A stretch of 64,000 bases of DNA from Synechococcus sp. CBW1002 (GCF_015840915.1 NZ_CP060398.1:3224001-3288000), one strand, 5' to 3'; shown: positions 16,491 to 24,399, counted from the stretch's first letter. Notes: generated by a model not told the origin, from the sequence alone. Program-made: numbers and translations.

Positions 16491-16706
16491 GTGGACACTG
16501 CATTCCCCACCTTGCCTTTAACCACCGCAGCCATCTCGATCGAGTTGCTGATGGACACCACCAACACCCTCCAGACACTCGAAACCTTGATCACCTGCAG
16601 GGCCGACGCAGCTGTGCACCACCCCGAAAAAGGGCCAGCTCTGCGGCATCTGCTGGCGGAGCTACTGGAGTTGGTGGAAGCAAGGACAGAAGAAACGGTG
16701 AGATGA
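16491..16706 (+). CDS. Hypothetical small protein
   Basis: The 71-residue frame ends in a helical segment (LRHLLAELLELVEARTEE). An internal ATG (MDTTNTLQTLETLI) is an equally good start. No family, terminator or RBS is clear, so this is only a candidate. Confidence 0.35.
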   Translation: MDTAFPTLPLTTAAISIELLMDTTNTLQTLETLITCRADAAVHHPEKGPALRHLLAELLELVEARTEETVR

Positions 16707-16960
16707 ACGGTGGCTCCTGGTCCAGCGTGGTCGGACAGGCAGAGGGCGTGGTCGCTCCGGTCGTGCGACCTGACGATGCCGATCGTGGGCTGGCTGATCA
16801 GTAATCCCTGCTGCATGGCCGGGTTGTGGCACCCAAAAGCCGATCGCAGCAATCAACAAGTCATCCTTCAAACACCCCCTGTCCCGTCGTTCGCATCGGC
16901 GGACTGCCTCCCTCCACCTCAGTTGTTGATCCAGGATTGGTTTCTAGACGCACCAACCCC

Positions 16961-17128
16961 ATGCCCCGCGAACGTGACCCCTACCGCATCCCCCGCGCCG
17001 GCTGGGAGATCGCACCGGCCGCTGGCCTGGCCTCCATTGATCTGAACGGAAACCAGGGTGCCCAGACCGGCACTGAGTTCATCGGAGAATCCACCATCGG
17101 CGGGATGCTGGTCTGCGCCGCCCTTTGA
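16961..17128 (+). pseudogene. Truncated copy of the membrane-protein gene at 18055
   Basis: From its ATG to about 17112 this DNA is nearly identical to the 5' end of the gene at 18055, about 150 bp with few mismatches. The shared protein start includes RERDPYRIPRAGWEIAPAAG and FIGEST-GGMLV. It then diverges to CAAL and a stop, removing both hydrophobic segments and the C-terminus. Upstream DNA of the two copies is not similar, so only the 5' coding part was duplicated or left after deletion. Confidence 0.75.
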
Positions 17129-17169
17129 ACACCCCGCTGCCATCTTTCGTCTGTTCCTGCAATGGATGC

Positions 17170-17556
17170 TCAGGAAGCGATCACCTCCACGGGGCACTGC
17201 AGCCCGGGCGCGCGGGCGGCACGGGCATCGGCGGTGAGCAGGGTGGCGCCGAGTTGTTCGGCCAGGGCCACATAGAGCGCGTCGTAGGCCGTGAGGTTGG
17301 CCCGCAGTTCCCAGGTCCGTGGCCAGAGGTGGCGGCTGGTGTGCCGCCGCAGCCCCAGCTGTTGGCTGGTGGCCAGGGCCTGCAGGGCGTGCTGCTCGGG
17401 CAGAAGATCGGCCAACACCAGGCGGCGCAGCACCGAGAGAAGCTCGGCATCGATCAGCTCCGGCGCCTGGAGATTGGCATCCGCGAGCCGTGCACGTGCA
17501 GGGCCATCGATCAACAGGGCATCCACCAGCACCGAGGCATCCACCACCACCACCAT
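17170..17556 (-). CDS. vapC: VapC-type PIN-domain toxin (module C)
   Basis: The 128-residue PIN protein has VVVDASVLVDALL (Asp), IDAELLSVLRR (Glu), YDALYVALAEQLG (Asp) and LLTADARAAR (Asp). The ATG at 17556 overlaps the vapB stop (TGATG). The module is antisense to, and lies between, the two copies of the 16961/18055 gene. Confidence 0.9.
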   Translation of the reverse strand: MVVVVDASVLVDALLIDGPARARLADANLQAPELIDAELLSVLRRLVLADLLPEQHALQALATSQQLGLRRHTSRHLWPRTWELRANLTAYDALYVALAEQLGATLLTADARAARAPGLQCPVEVIAS

Positions 17557-17780
17557 CAGCGTTCGGCGCGGCTCTGGCGCAGGGCCTCCAGGATCGCGCC
17601 GGGCTCGATGGTGGCCGAGGGCAAAGCCTGGAGCAGATCGGCGTTGTCCGCGCGGCGTGAGGTTTCGCAGAGCTCCTGCAGGGCAAAGGTGCTCAAGGGG
17701 AGTCCGGCGCGGCGGGCCAGCTGTTCCAGGCGCTCGGCCACATCGTCGGGCACGTGGCGGATGTAGAGGGTGCGCGACAC
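17556..17780 (-). CDS. vapB: FitA/VapB-type RHH antitoxin (module C)
   Basis: The 74-residue protein has an RHH-like start SRTLYIRHVPDDVAERLEQL and a tail matching FitA-type antitoxins. I start at GTG 17780 because an AGGAGG sits 8 bp upstream and the family pattern begins there; the open frame extends much further (to 18056) without similarity. Confidence 0.85.
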   Translation of the reverse strand: MSRTLYIRHVPDDVAERLEQLARRAGLPLSTFALQELCETSRRADNADLLQALPSATIEPGAILEALRQSRAER

Positions 17781-18054
17781 GATGACCTCCTGCTTGCAAT
17801 CTGCTAGCAGCCTAGGGGCAAATGTCGCTCTTCCACTCCCTCCAGCCATGGGCGGCACGCCCAGACAAGGCAATGGCACCAACCGTCGGATCCATTCTTT
17901 CTGCTCAATCCGCACGAACAACAGATGAGGCATTGCCCGCCCTCTGACACCCACCGGCAGCAACCCCCAAACCACCTCCAGCTGGTACTTCGCACGAATC
18001 GGCCCCCGTTCAGCCCCCGTCAGCCCCAGATTGAAGTTCCCCTGCACTCCTCCC

Positions 18055-18567
18055 ATGACCCGAGAACGTGATCCCTACCGCATCCCCCGCGCCGGCTGGG
18101 AGATCGCACCGGCCGCTGGCCTGGCCTCCATTGACCTGAACGGAAACCAGGGTGCCCTGACCGGCACTGAGTTCATCGGAGAATCCACCGTTGGCGGGAT
18201 GCTGGTCTACGCCATCTACCAGGCGCTGCTCACCGGCCTGCGCACCGAGGCGATGCGCAAGCGGGGCGACATCAATCGGGCCACCCAGATCCAGGTGATC
18301 GCCGAAAGCGTCTGGGCAACCACCAAGCAGGGGGCTGCGGTCAGTGCGGTGCTGAGCGTTGTCCTGCTGGTCTTCCCCTGGCTGGGCTTCCCCCTGACCC
18401 TGGTGGGCCTGGTGGGGATGGGCAAGGCGTCGCTGGATCTGGTCCATGCCTTCTGGGATGGCCTCAGCGATGAGCAGCGCCGTGATCTGCACCGTGCCGC
18501 CTTTGATGCGGGCGTGAACCTCAGCCAACTGCTGGGCAGGCCTGGCTCCGCCGCTCTCACAGCATGA
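18055..18567 (+). CDS. Unknown small membrane protein (first gene of a pair)
   Basis: The 170-residue protein has a polar start (RERDPYRIPRAGWEIAPAAG), a first hydrophobic segment (GGMLVYAIYQALLTGL, about 45-60) and a basic stretch. A long hydrophobic region follows (GAAVSAVLSVVLLVFPWLGF then LTLVGLVGMG, about 98-127), and the tail is soluble. I do not recognise the family. Its stop overlaps an ATG (ATGA) for a second membrane protein, so the two form an operon. A truncated near-identical copy of its 5' end lies at 16961. No catalytic motif is visible. An integral-membrane pair inside a toxin-antitoxin-rich island could be a defence or toxin/immunity unit, but that is inference from context only. 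Confidence 0.65.
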   Translation: MTRERDPYRIPRAGWEIAPAAGLASIDLNGNQGALTGTEFIGESTVGGMLVYAIYQALLTGLRTEAMRKRGDINRATQIQVIAESVWATTKQGAAVSAVLSVVLLVFPWLGFPLTLVGLVGMGKASLDLVHAFWDGLSDEQRRDLHRAAFDAGVNLSQLLGRPGSAALTA

Positions 18568-19270
18568 AGCGGGAGGGTGCGACCGGCTGGCTGGGGCGGC
18601 ACTGATCACACGGATCCAGGAGCCACTCCTGGATCCGCAACAAAGCGCTGGCCTCCAGGAACGGCTGACCAGCCACGCGGCTGAACTGCAGGGCCAGCTC
18701 CCCGAGCTGCTGCTGCGCAGCGACTCTCCCCACGACGCCATCCGCAGCTGGCTGGCCGATAAGGACCTCAGCCACTGGTGGCCCCAGTCCCAGGGGGGAA
18801 CGGCAGACCAGGGCTGGCAGTTCGAGACCGCCAGCTGGAACCGGAGCCGCGGCGCCGAGGTGATGAACCCTGCCGAGATCGCCCGCGCCCATGCCGATGG
18901 CGGCCTGGATGCGCTGCTGGCTCCCGGGGTGCCGGCCGACATGGCGGCCCATGGGGTGGAAGCAGCCTTGATCGCGGCCTCGATCGCCCTCGCCTGGCAC
19001 CTGATCCGCCAACGTCACAGCTGGGTGCAGGCTTCTGGCGCTGGCAAGCAGAGGATTCTGCGGGCAGCGATCCAGGCGGCTGGCCTCTCCGCCCTCAGTG
19101 GTGCCTCGATGTCACTGGTGGTCAGCCTGGCCCTGGCCCTGATCCCAGGCGGACAGATCTGGCTGATGGGAACCACGCTGGTCAGCCTGGCGCGCCTGCT
19201 TCCCGGGCCTGGCGAAAGGGCCTTCGATCTACGGGGACGGGGCTCCTTGAAGGCTCCCGCTACGCCTTGA
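18564..19270 (+). pseudogene. Second membrane protein of the pair; start frame disrupted
   Basis: An ATG at 18564 overlaps the previous stop, but its frame ends after 13 codons. The frame that looks like protein (open 18518-19270) has no ATG, GTG or TTG before 18860. It encodes LITRIQEPLLDPQQSAGLQE, AIRSWLADKDLSHWWPQSQG and GWQFETASWNR, then two or three hydrophobic segments (VEAALIAASIALAWHLI; SGASMSLVVSLALALIPGGQ). A one-base loss between 18575 and 18598 (G runs) would explain this. The hydrophobic core follows the same plan as the first gene (G-A-x2-S-x-V-x-S-x2-L-x3-P). Either a recent frameshift, a sequencing error or an unusual start; the product from GTG 18860 alone would be 136 residues. 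Confidence 0.5.
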
Positions 19271-19283
19271 AAGAAGGCGTAGC
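19259..19283. repeat. Hairpin across the stop of the membrane-protein pair
   Basis: GCTACGCC / GGCGTAGC perfect arms with a 9-nt loop overlap the stop codon at 19268-19270. It could end the transcript, although no T-run follows. Confidence 0.5.
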
Positions 19284-19331
19284 CCAATGGCATCAGAAAC
19301 CGTGGTACGGTCTTAGGCCGATTGATCGATA

Positions 19332-19347
19332 GGCCAGAAATCTGGCC
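19332..19347. promoter_or_regulatory. Short palindrome upstream of 19415 gene
   Basis: GGCCAGA-AA-TCTGGCC is a perfect 7-bp inverted repeat 68 bp before the next start codon; a possible operator. Confidence 0.35.
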
Positions 19348-19414
19348 AGATAGTCAAGACTGACCTTAATAGCGACAGAAAGAAAAAAACCTCAACCCAG
19401 GCTCAACCCTATCC

Positions 19415-19663
19415 ATGACAAAAAACAATCACTTCGAAGCCGAGAATGACCCGTTCAAGGTCCAGCAGATCTCGATGGCCGATATCGAAGCCGGCGACAT
19501 CGCCGAGATGGGGCTGCACCTGAACCTGAGCGAGCGGAGCTACTACTTCGATTTCAAGATCACCCCCCTCAGCAAGGAGATGAAGACCCAGCTGTACAAG
19601 CAGATCCAGGCCTTTGTCTACACCGACAAGGAACTCCACAACATCCTGAGTGAGCACAGCTGA
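19415..19663 (+). CDS. Unknown 82-residue protein, duplicated in part at 21.04-21.20 kb
   Basis: This acidic soluble protein contains NDPFKVQQISMADIEAGDIA, RSYYFDFKITPLSKEMKTQL and YKQIQAFVYTDKELHN. No family recognised. The second half recurs at about 21061-21204 with substitutions, together with its terminator. Retention of reading frame across both copies suggests the protein was once functional in each. A terminator follows 34 bp after the stop. Confidence 0.6.
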   Translation: MTKNNHFEAENDPFKVQQISMADIEAGDIAEMGLHLNLSERSYYFDFKITPLSKEMKTQLYKQIQAFVYTDKELHNILSEHS

Positions 19664-19697
19664 TCTCGCTCGGCTTGGGCTTGGATTGACGTCCTTT

Positions 19698-19724
19698 AGC
19701 GGGCTCCTCTGGGGGCCGCTTTTT
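19698..19724 (+). terminator. Rho-independent terminator (copy 1)
   Basis: AGCGGGCTCC-TCT-GGGGGCCGCT with one mismatch and a T5 run. A close relative is found at 21230-21256. Confidence 0.7.
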
Positions 19725-19778
19725 GGGGATCCTCCCGAGTCCGCAATCAATCCGCAGGCCGGGTAACTGTGGGAAAGC

Positions 19779-20251
19779 TCATGGTGCGTCTTCTCCACGG
19801 ACATCCGCCTGCAGCAGCTGGAACGTGAGCCCTTCCTGCTCAAACTGGCGAAAATCCTGGTCGAGGCTGATCAGTGGAAGGCCAGCAGCGATCGCGAAGG
19901 CGGCCAGGTAGGCATCCATCCAGCGCTTCGGGGCAGTCTGCTCGATTGCGCCCAGCTGGCACCAAAGACGCCCCAGATCAGGCGGCTCATCGATCACATC
20001 CACCTGCGGCAGCGCCATGAACGTCTGCAGTGCGGCCCAGGCATCGCCGTTGGTGGCCATCGGCACGCCACAAGCCTGCGTGATCGCCGGCGTGGAGGCC
20101 AGACGCAGAAAACTCTGCTGGGTGGCGCGGCACCACAAAGCCGGTTCCACCGCGCTGGTCGAGCGCAGCACCCACGGGCGAGCGCATGGGCCAGGTGCTC
20201 GCTGAAGGCCGCCGCCAGCCACACATTGCTGTCAAGCAGACAGGCCGGCAC
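19779..20251 (-). pseudogene. VapC-type PIN toxin with internal frameshift (module D)
   Basis: The N-terminus from 20251 (MPACLLDSNVWLAAAFSEHL) gives the first PIN Asp, then the frame is lost near 20175-20185. A different frame continues with ALWCRATQQSFLRLASTPAI, DAYLAAFAIAAGLPLISLDQ and DFRQFEQEGL, the second half of the same PIN family. About ten linker residues also appear to be missing. The intact antitoxin upstream overlaps the start by 20 bp. The toxin is probably dead. Confidence 0.75.
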
Positions 20252-20531
20252 GCTGGCGGTCCTCCTGCATCAGCGTCTCCTGCTCCAGCCGCAGCGCTGT
20301 GGCCACATCGATGGGATGCCGCTTGAGCCGGGGGTCAGGGCGAAACAGTGGCAGTCCTTCCGCGTCCACCTCCAGCACCTCGCGCTTGCTGGGCTGGGGC
20401 AGGGCGGCGCCATGCAGCCCCTGGCGGATGTAGTCGGCCACCAGCTCCTTGATCGGCCGCCCCTGCTGCAGGGCCCGCTGCTTCACTTGAAGCATCAGGT
20501 GATCCGGAAGGTCCAGCGTCATCTTCATCAC
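20232..20531 (-). CDS. vapB: VapB-type antitoxin (module D)
   Basis: The 99-residue protein starts MMKMTLDLPDHLMLQVKQRA, an RHH-like DNA-binding start, followed by KELVADYIRQGL. The tail (about residues 50-99) is charged and likely binds toxin. The second or third Met could be the true start. It precedes the frameshifted vapC, so it may persist alone. Confidence 0.8.
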   Translation of the reverse strand: MMKMTLDLPDHLMLQVKQRALQQGRPIKELVADYIRQGLHGAALPQPSKREVLEVDAEGLPLFRPDPRLKRHPIDVATALRLEQETLMQEDRQRAGLSA

Positions 20532-20744
20532 GCCCCAGCCTGGGAAACCAGCTTACTGGCTTGGTGGGTGAATGGGCGTGAGTGGCGCTCGCGTTGGCTC
20601 TCGATTCCAACGATCCGGAATGTCCGGATGGTTGAACTTTCGGCAAGGTCATTGATTCCAACAGGAGCACACCGGCTCGCTGTCTGCTGCGTCTCGATCG
20701 AGGACCGGATTCCAGCCAGTCATCAGGGCTCTCGAAAAGCGTGG

Positions 20745-20960
20745 TCAAGGCATGGCAGCCCCGGCTTCTGTCACGCCTCCCGACGCCAGCATTCCTCTGA
20801 TGTCATAGGCCAGCTTGCTCGCAAATGCGCTGGCGAATCGAGCGGTTGTCGCCACGCCTGAGCAGGCTCATCACGATGGTGCGCAGAAAGGGGAAGACCG
20901 CTATGCCCGCCCGGGTGGCATAGCGATGGGCGTCTTCAACGAGCTGGGCTCCCAACGATG
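20745..20960 (-). pseudogene. Possible transposase C-terminal remnant
   Basis: The minus strand shows AVFPFLRTIVMSLLRRGDNR and SIRQRICEQAGL in one frame and LAYDIRGMLASGGVTEAG, then a stop, in another. The order and wording resemble the end of a DDE transposase. No inverted repeats were found and no core motif remains. The gap 20532-20744 upstream shows no gene. Confidence 0.35.
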
Positions 20961-21039
20961 GCGACATCGATCAGGTTCACGTTGCCGCCGGTCCTCAGCC
21001 CATTCCTAGGCGGCCTCCCGGTGCGCGGATCCTGCGCTT

Positions 21040-21204
21040 CACAAGAAAGCCGGGCCGGCGCTGAACCTGAACGGGCAGAACTACTGCTTCGACTTCAGGA
21101 TCTCTCGCCTCAGCAAGGAGATGAAGATGCAGCTGTACAAGCAGATCCATAGCCTTCTCTACACCTATAACCAGCTCCACAACATTCAGACGAAGCGTAG
21201 TTGA
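21040..21204 (+). pseudogene. Decayed copy of the 19415 gene (C-terminal half)
   Basis: From about 21061 the frame reads LNLNGQNYCFDFRISRLSKE, MKMQLYKQIHSLLYTYNQLH and ends NIQTKRS. It parallels residues 35-82 of the 19415 product. The N-terminal part is replaced by unrelated sequence with no suitable start. Confidence 0.7.
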
Positions 21205-21229
21205 TTTCAATCAGCCTTGGCGCTCTCCT

Positions 21230-21256
21230 GCGGCCTCCTCTGGGGGCCGCTGTTTT
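21230..21256 (+). terminator. Rho-independent terminator (copy 2)
   Basis: GCGGCCTCC-TCT-GGGGGCCGC followed by TGTTTT. It and the sequence after it (about 40 bp) resemble the terminator region at 19698. Confidence 0.65.
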
Positions 21257-21346
21257 GGGGATCTTGACGACTCCGCAGTGAATCCGCAGTGACTCTTGAG
21301 GGCAAAAGCGGGATGCTGATAAGCGTCAACCAAACCGAGAACGCCC

Positions 21347-21661
21347 ATGGGTCCGATCGAATATGCCCTCGTGATTGAGGCTTTTCGCCTTCAAGGGGTA
21401 CTGAAGGCCAACTACCGGCCCGTCAAGCCGGCCTTGGACTGCATGGCCCAGGCGATTCGCGAAGCCTGTGAAGGCTATGGCTTCTCCGCAGAGATGATCA
21501 CCAACTTCCTGCTTCGCCAGGGAAGCCGCATCCATTCCCTTGATAAAGAGATCAACGACCGCCAGGAATTTCGGGCCATTGAGCGCCGAATGCTTTGCCT
21601 GATCGGCCGGGAGGGCAATCAGGACCGGCTCGCCCGGCAAGGACGGCGTCCCCAGGTATGA
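21347..21661 (+). CDS. Unknown 104-residue protein
   Basis: This helical protein contains YALVIEAFRLQGVLKANYRP, MAQAIREACEGYGFSAEMIT and HSLDKEINDRQEFRAIERRM, and ends in a basic tail. It looks protein-like in composition, but I do not recognise a family. It lies just before a cut GGCT-like gene. Confidence 0.5.
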   Translation: MGPIEYALVIEAFRLQGVLKANYRPVKPALDCMAQAIREACEGYGFSAEMITNFLLRQGSRIHSLDKEINDRQEFRAIERRMLCLIGREGNQDRLARQGRRPQV

Positions 21662-21731
21662 ACGCCCCCAGTTCCCGGCCTCGCTGAGCAGCATCAGCAA
21701 CCCGCAACCCCCGTCCCCTCCAATCCCCCCT

Positions 21732-21911
21732 ATGAACCATGTCTTTGTCTATGGCAGCCTCAAGCGCGGCCAGTCCAACCACCACTGGCTCCGTGGGGCC
21801 CTGTTTCTTGGGCGTCACCGCCTTGCAGGTGACCGCCTGTACTCCCTCGGTGGCTATCCGATGGCCGTGCTGGAGGATCACTCCAGTGCCGTGATCCATG
21901 GCGAGGTGTTC
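21732..21911 (+). pseudogene. 5' fragment of a GGCT/AIG2-like (gamma-glutamylcyclotransferase fold) gene
   Basis: The start MNHVFVYGSLKRGQSNHHWL carries the YGSLxxG substrate-loop motif of this fold, followed by GDRLYSLGGYPMAVLEDHSS and AVIHGEVF. Similarity stops near 21911, where the sequence becomes the antisense of a recombinase. The catalytic Glu-bearing part is lost. The long open frame continuing to 22853 is only a shadow of the recombinase. Confidence 0.65.
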
Positions 21912-22934
21912 ATGGACCCAGTCCATGCCGGCACCCTCGGCCCGCGGCGCCCAGAGCTTCTGGAGCCCCCTGTGCTGAAACTCCTTGTAGAGCACGTTGG
22001 ACACGGCGACGTTGTTGACGGCGATCCGCACGCTCGAGATCTCCGCGAAGCGCACCGTCCAGCGGGCGTTGAGCTGACCGTGGAAGAGATCCCAGTTCTG
22101 CCGCAGCTGATAGCGCTCCAGCCAGGCCTCGGGAACCGCGGGGGCGAAGTGCTCGCTGGTCTTGGTCTTCATGTCGCCGGGAATGCTGATCCAGCCCCGG
22201 TCGTCGATGCCTTCGGCGTGCCAGAGCTCATGGGGCCGCAGCCCGAACACGGCGATGCAGGCGAATACCCACTGGTGAAAGGGCTCGAGCCGATCCAGCC
22301 AGTGCTCCAGGTCAGCATCGGAGGGGATGACCCGCACCCGCATCGACGAGGCCTTACGGATCTTCTCGGCGGCACCCTTGGGCCTCATCCCCCTCAGCTG
22401 CTGCAGCACGGCCGTCAGATCCATCAGGCCGCTGCGGTGGATCTGGGAGATGGTCTCGATCCGGTGGTTGAACCGCTTCAGGTGGGTGAGCGGGTTCACC
22501 TCCATGGCCCAGCTCAGCAGCCGTTGGGGATCCGCCGGGTCACGGAATCGGGCAACCCGCAGCTTCAGGTCGTTGATGGCGTGGACGCGGCTGCCCTCCT
22601 TGCAGATCCTCACCTCGATATCGGCGATGCAGGCCTCCACCAGGCCCTGCCAGCGGAGGCGCGAGGTCCCGCCACGGGCCGCCAGGGGTTCGGGCCAGGG
22701 GCGGGTGCGCTGGCCCTCCAGACACAGATCCCGGGCCCGCTCGACGTCCTCGTCGCGGCGGTGCAGGAGCGGAGCCAGGGAGAACTCCCGCACATGGACC
22801 CCCTGCACCAGTTCGCACACGTAGATCGACGAGCTCCGGTCGTAGCGGCGTAGGCGGAAGCGGCACCGCCTGGCCACCAGTTCGCGGGCGCAGTGGTCCC
22901 AGGCATCGATGCGATGAGAAAGGCGAGACGGCAA
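21912..22934 (-). pseudogene. Tyrosine recombinase/integrase, C-terminus lost
   Basis: From a TTG at 22934 the minus strand encodes an integrase-like protein: an N-terminal SAM-like region, and a catalytic start FACIAVFGLRPHELWHAEGI (first conserved Arg in GLRPHE). A beta-strand region follows (GWISIPGDMKTKTSEHF), then AVPEAWLERYQL. The later His-x2-Arg and Tyr blocks are missing because the frame runs into the antisense of the GGCT fragment near 21911. The enzyme cannot be active. It lies 1.3 kb from tRNA-Met and probably once mobilised this island. Confidence 0.65.
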
Positions 22935-22983
22935 GGCGCGGACCGGGCGGCTCGCAGGAGTATTCCCCGAAGCCGTCGAAGCA

Positions 22984-23005
22984 GGTTGTGAACAGGTTCA
23001 CAACC
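22984..23005. repeat. Perfect 10-bp inverted repeat upstream of the recombinase
   Basis: GGTTGTGAAC-AG-GTTCACAACC lies 50 bp upstream of the recombinase start and 10 bp from the IS630 insertion. It could be an operator or an arm-type recombinase site. Confidence 0.6.
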
Positions 23006-23013
23006 AATGGCTT

Positions 23014-24105
23014 CTAGTGTGCCGTCCCGGAGATCTGCGAGCAAAGTCGCTGGAGCTTCTCCAGGATTGAATCCGCTGTGGCCGTCCAGTTGAACGGCGC
23101 CTTGGTCTTGTTGTAGGCCGCCACGAATTGCTCGATCTTGGAGATCAACTCCTTGACGCTGGAGAAGCTGCCGCGTCGGATCGCCCGCTGGGTGATGATC
23201 CCAAACCAACGCTCCACCTGGTTGATCCAGGAGGCGTAGGTCGGTGTGTAGTGCACGTGGAAGCGGGGCCGCTGCGCCAGCCAGGCCCTCACCTTGGCGT
23301 GCTTGTGGGTGCAGTAGTTGTCGACGATCAAGTGGACATCAAGCTCCTCGGGGACCGACTTCTCGATCTGGCGCAGGAACCCCAGGAACTCCTGATGCCT
23401 ATGGCGGGGCTTGCATTGGGTGATCACCTCGCCTGTTGCCACATCCAGAGCAGCGAACAGCGTGGTGGTGCCGTGGCGGATGTAGTCGTGGGTGACGCCC
23501 TCCACGTAACCCAGGCCCATGGGCAACAGCGGCTGGGTGCGGTCCAGTGCCTGGATCTGCGTCTTCTCGTCGACGCAGAGCACCATCGCCTTATCCGGAG
23601 GGTTCAGGTACAGGCCGACGATGTCGCGGACCTTCTCCACAAAGAACGGGTCGGTGGAGAGCTTGAACGACTTCTGCCGGTGGGGCTGGACCGAGAAAGT
23701 CTGCAGCCAGCGGTGAACGGTGGTTTTGGAGATGCCGGTGGCAGCCGCGAGGGAGCGCGCAGACCACTGGGTGCTGCCATCGGTGGGCTTGGTCTGCAGT
23801 GCCCGGTTGATCACCTCCGCCACCGTGTCGTCCTCGTAGGTGCGAGGCCTACCCGGCCGCAGCTCGTCATGCAGGCCCTCCAGGCCCAGCTCCCGGTACC
23901 GCTTGCGCCACTTGCCAACGGTCATCCCCGTCAGCCCCATCCGTTTGGCGATGGCGGTGTTGGTCTCGCCGGCACCGCAGGCCAGCACGATCTGAGCGCG
24001 CTGCACGATCGAATGCGGCAACGACCGGGAATTTGCAAGGGCCCGCAACTGCTGAACCTCGTCCTCGCTGAGGACCAGCGGAGGCATCGGACGACCAAGC
24101 GCCAC
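23014..24105 (-). CDS. IS630 family transposase
   Basis: The 363-residue protein has an N-terminal HTH ([20 protein letters not shown]), a second HTH ([17 protein letters not shown]) and a DDE core: [12 protein letters not shown] (Asp), [12 protein letters not shown] (Asp) and [12 protein letters not shown] (Glu). IS630 transposases work by cut-and-paste into TA. The reading frame is complete. Its stop codon uses the target TA (see mobile element). Confidence 0.95.
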   Translation of the reverse strand: MALGRPMPPLVLSEDEVQQLRALANSRSLPHSIVQRAQIVLACGAGETNTAIAKRMGLTGMTVGKWRKRYRELGLEGLHDELRPGRPRTYEDDTVAEVINRALQTKPTDGSTQWSARSLAAATGISKTTVHRWLQTFSVQPHRQKSFKLSTDPFFVEKVRDIVGLYLNPPDKAMVLCVDEKTQIQALDRTQPLLPMGLGYVEGVTHDYIRHGTTTLFAALDVATGEVITQCKPRHRHQEFLGFLRQIEKSVPEELDVHLIVDNYCTHKHAKVRAWLAQRPRFHVHYTPTYASWINQVERWFGIITQRAIRRGSFSSVKELISKIEQFVAAYNKTKAPFNWTATADSILEKLQRLCSQISGTAH

Positions 24106-24159
24106 AAGGCACCTCGGGTGACACTCTCGATTCTAGCTGTTATTTCCGGGACGGCATAC
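23017..24159 (-). mobile_element. IS630 insertion sequence with TA target duplication
   Basis: Inverted ends GTGTGCCGTCCCGGAGAT (from 23017) and GTATGCCGTCCCGGAAAT (reverse complement ending at 24159) match at 16 of 18 positions. They are flanked by TA at 23015-23016 and 24160-24161. The length is 1143 bp. It is inserted between the recombinase remnant and tRNA-Met. Confidence 0.9.
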
Positions 24160-24266
24160 TAGAGGCTCCTACCGGCTACAACCTGGACAGTGTGGTCTCA
24201 GGCGTGGAATGCCCCAGAACCCAGTCCCAGAAAGCAAAAGCCCCTGATTTCAAGCAAACATGCGAA

Positions 24267-24340
24267 TGGCTCGGGGGAGACTTGAACTCCCGACCTTGGG
24301 GTTATGAATCCCACGCTCTAACCAGCTGAGCTACCGAGCC
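24267..24340 (-). tRNA. tRNA-Met (CAU)
   Basis: The complement folds as a cloverleaf: acceptor GGCTCGG / CCGAGCC, D-arm GCTCAGCTGGTTAGAGC, anticodon stem GTGGG with loop ATTCATAAC (anticodon CAT), T-arm GGGAGTTCAAGTCTCCC. CCA is not encoded. The CAT anticodon could in principle be tRNA-Ile2 (lysidine), but the body looks like elongator Met. The 3' end points toward the recombinase remnant. Confidence 0.93.
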
Positions 24341-24399
24341 TTGCCTTGGGAAGTGTAAAGGATGACCGTTCCCCCAGGATCCAGCCGGACAGATGCTGC

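Noticed and set aside
21732-22853. 373-codon plus-strand open frame as a single protein
   Set aside because: Only the first 60 codons are GGCT-like; the rest is antisense to the recombinase.
23128-24162. 344-codon plus-strand frame over the IS630 element
   Set aside because: Shadow of the transposase on the minus strand.
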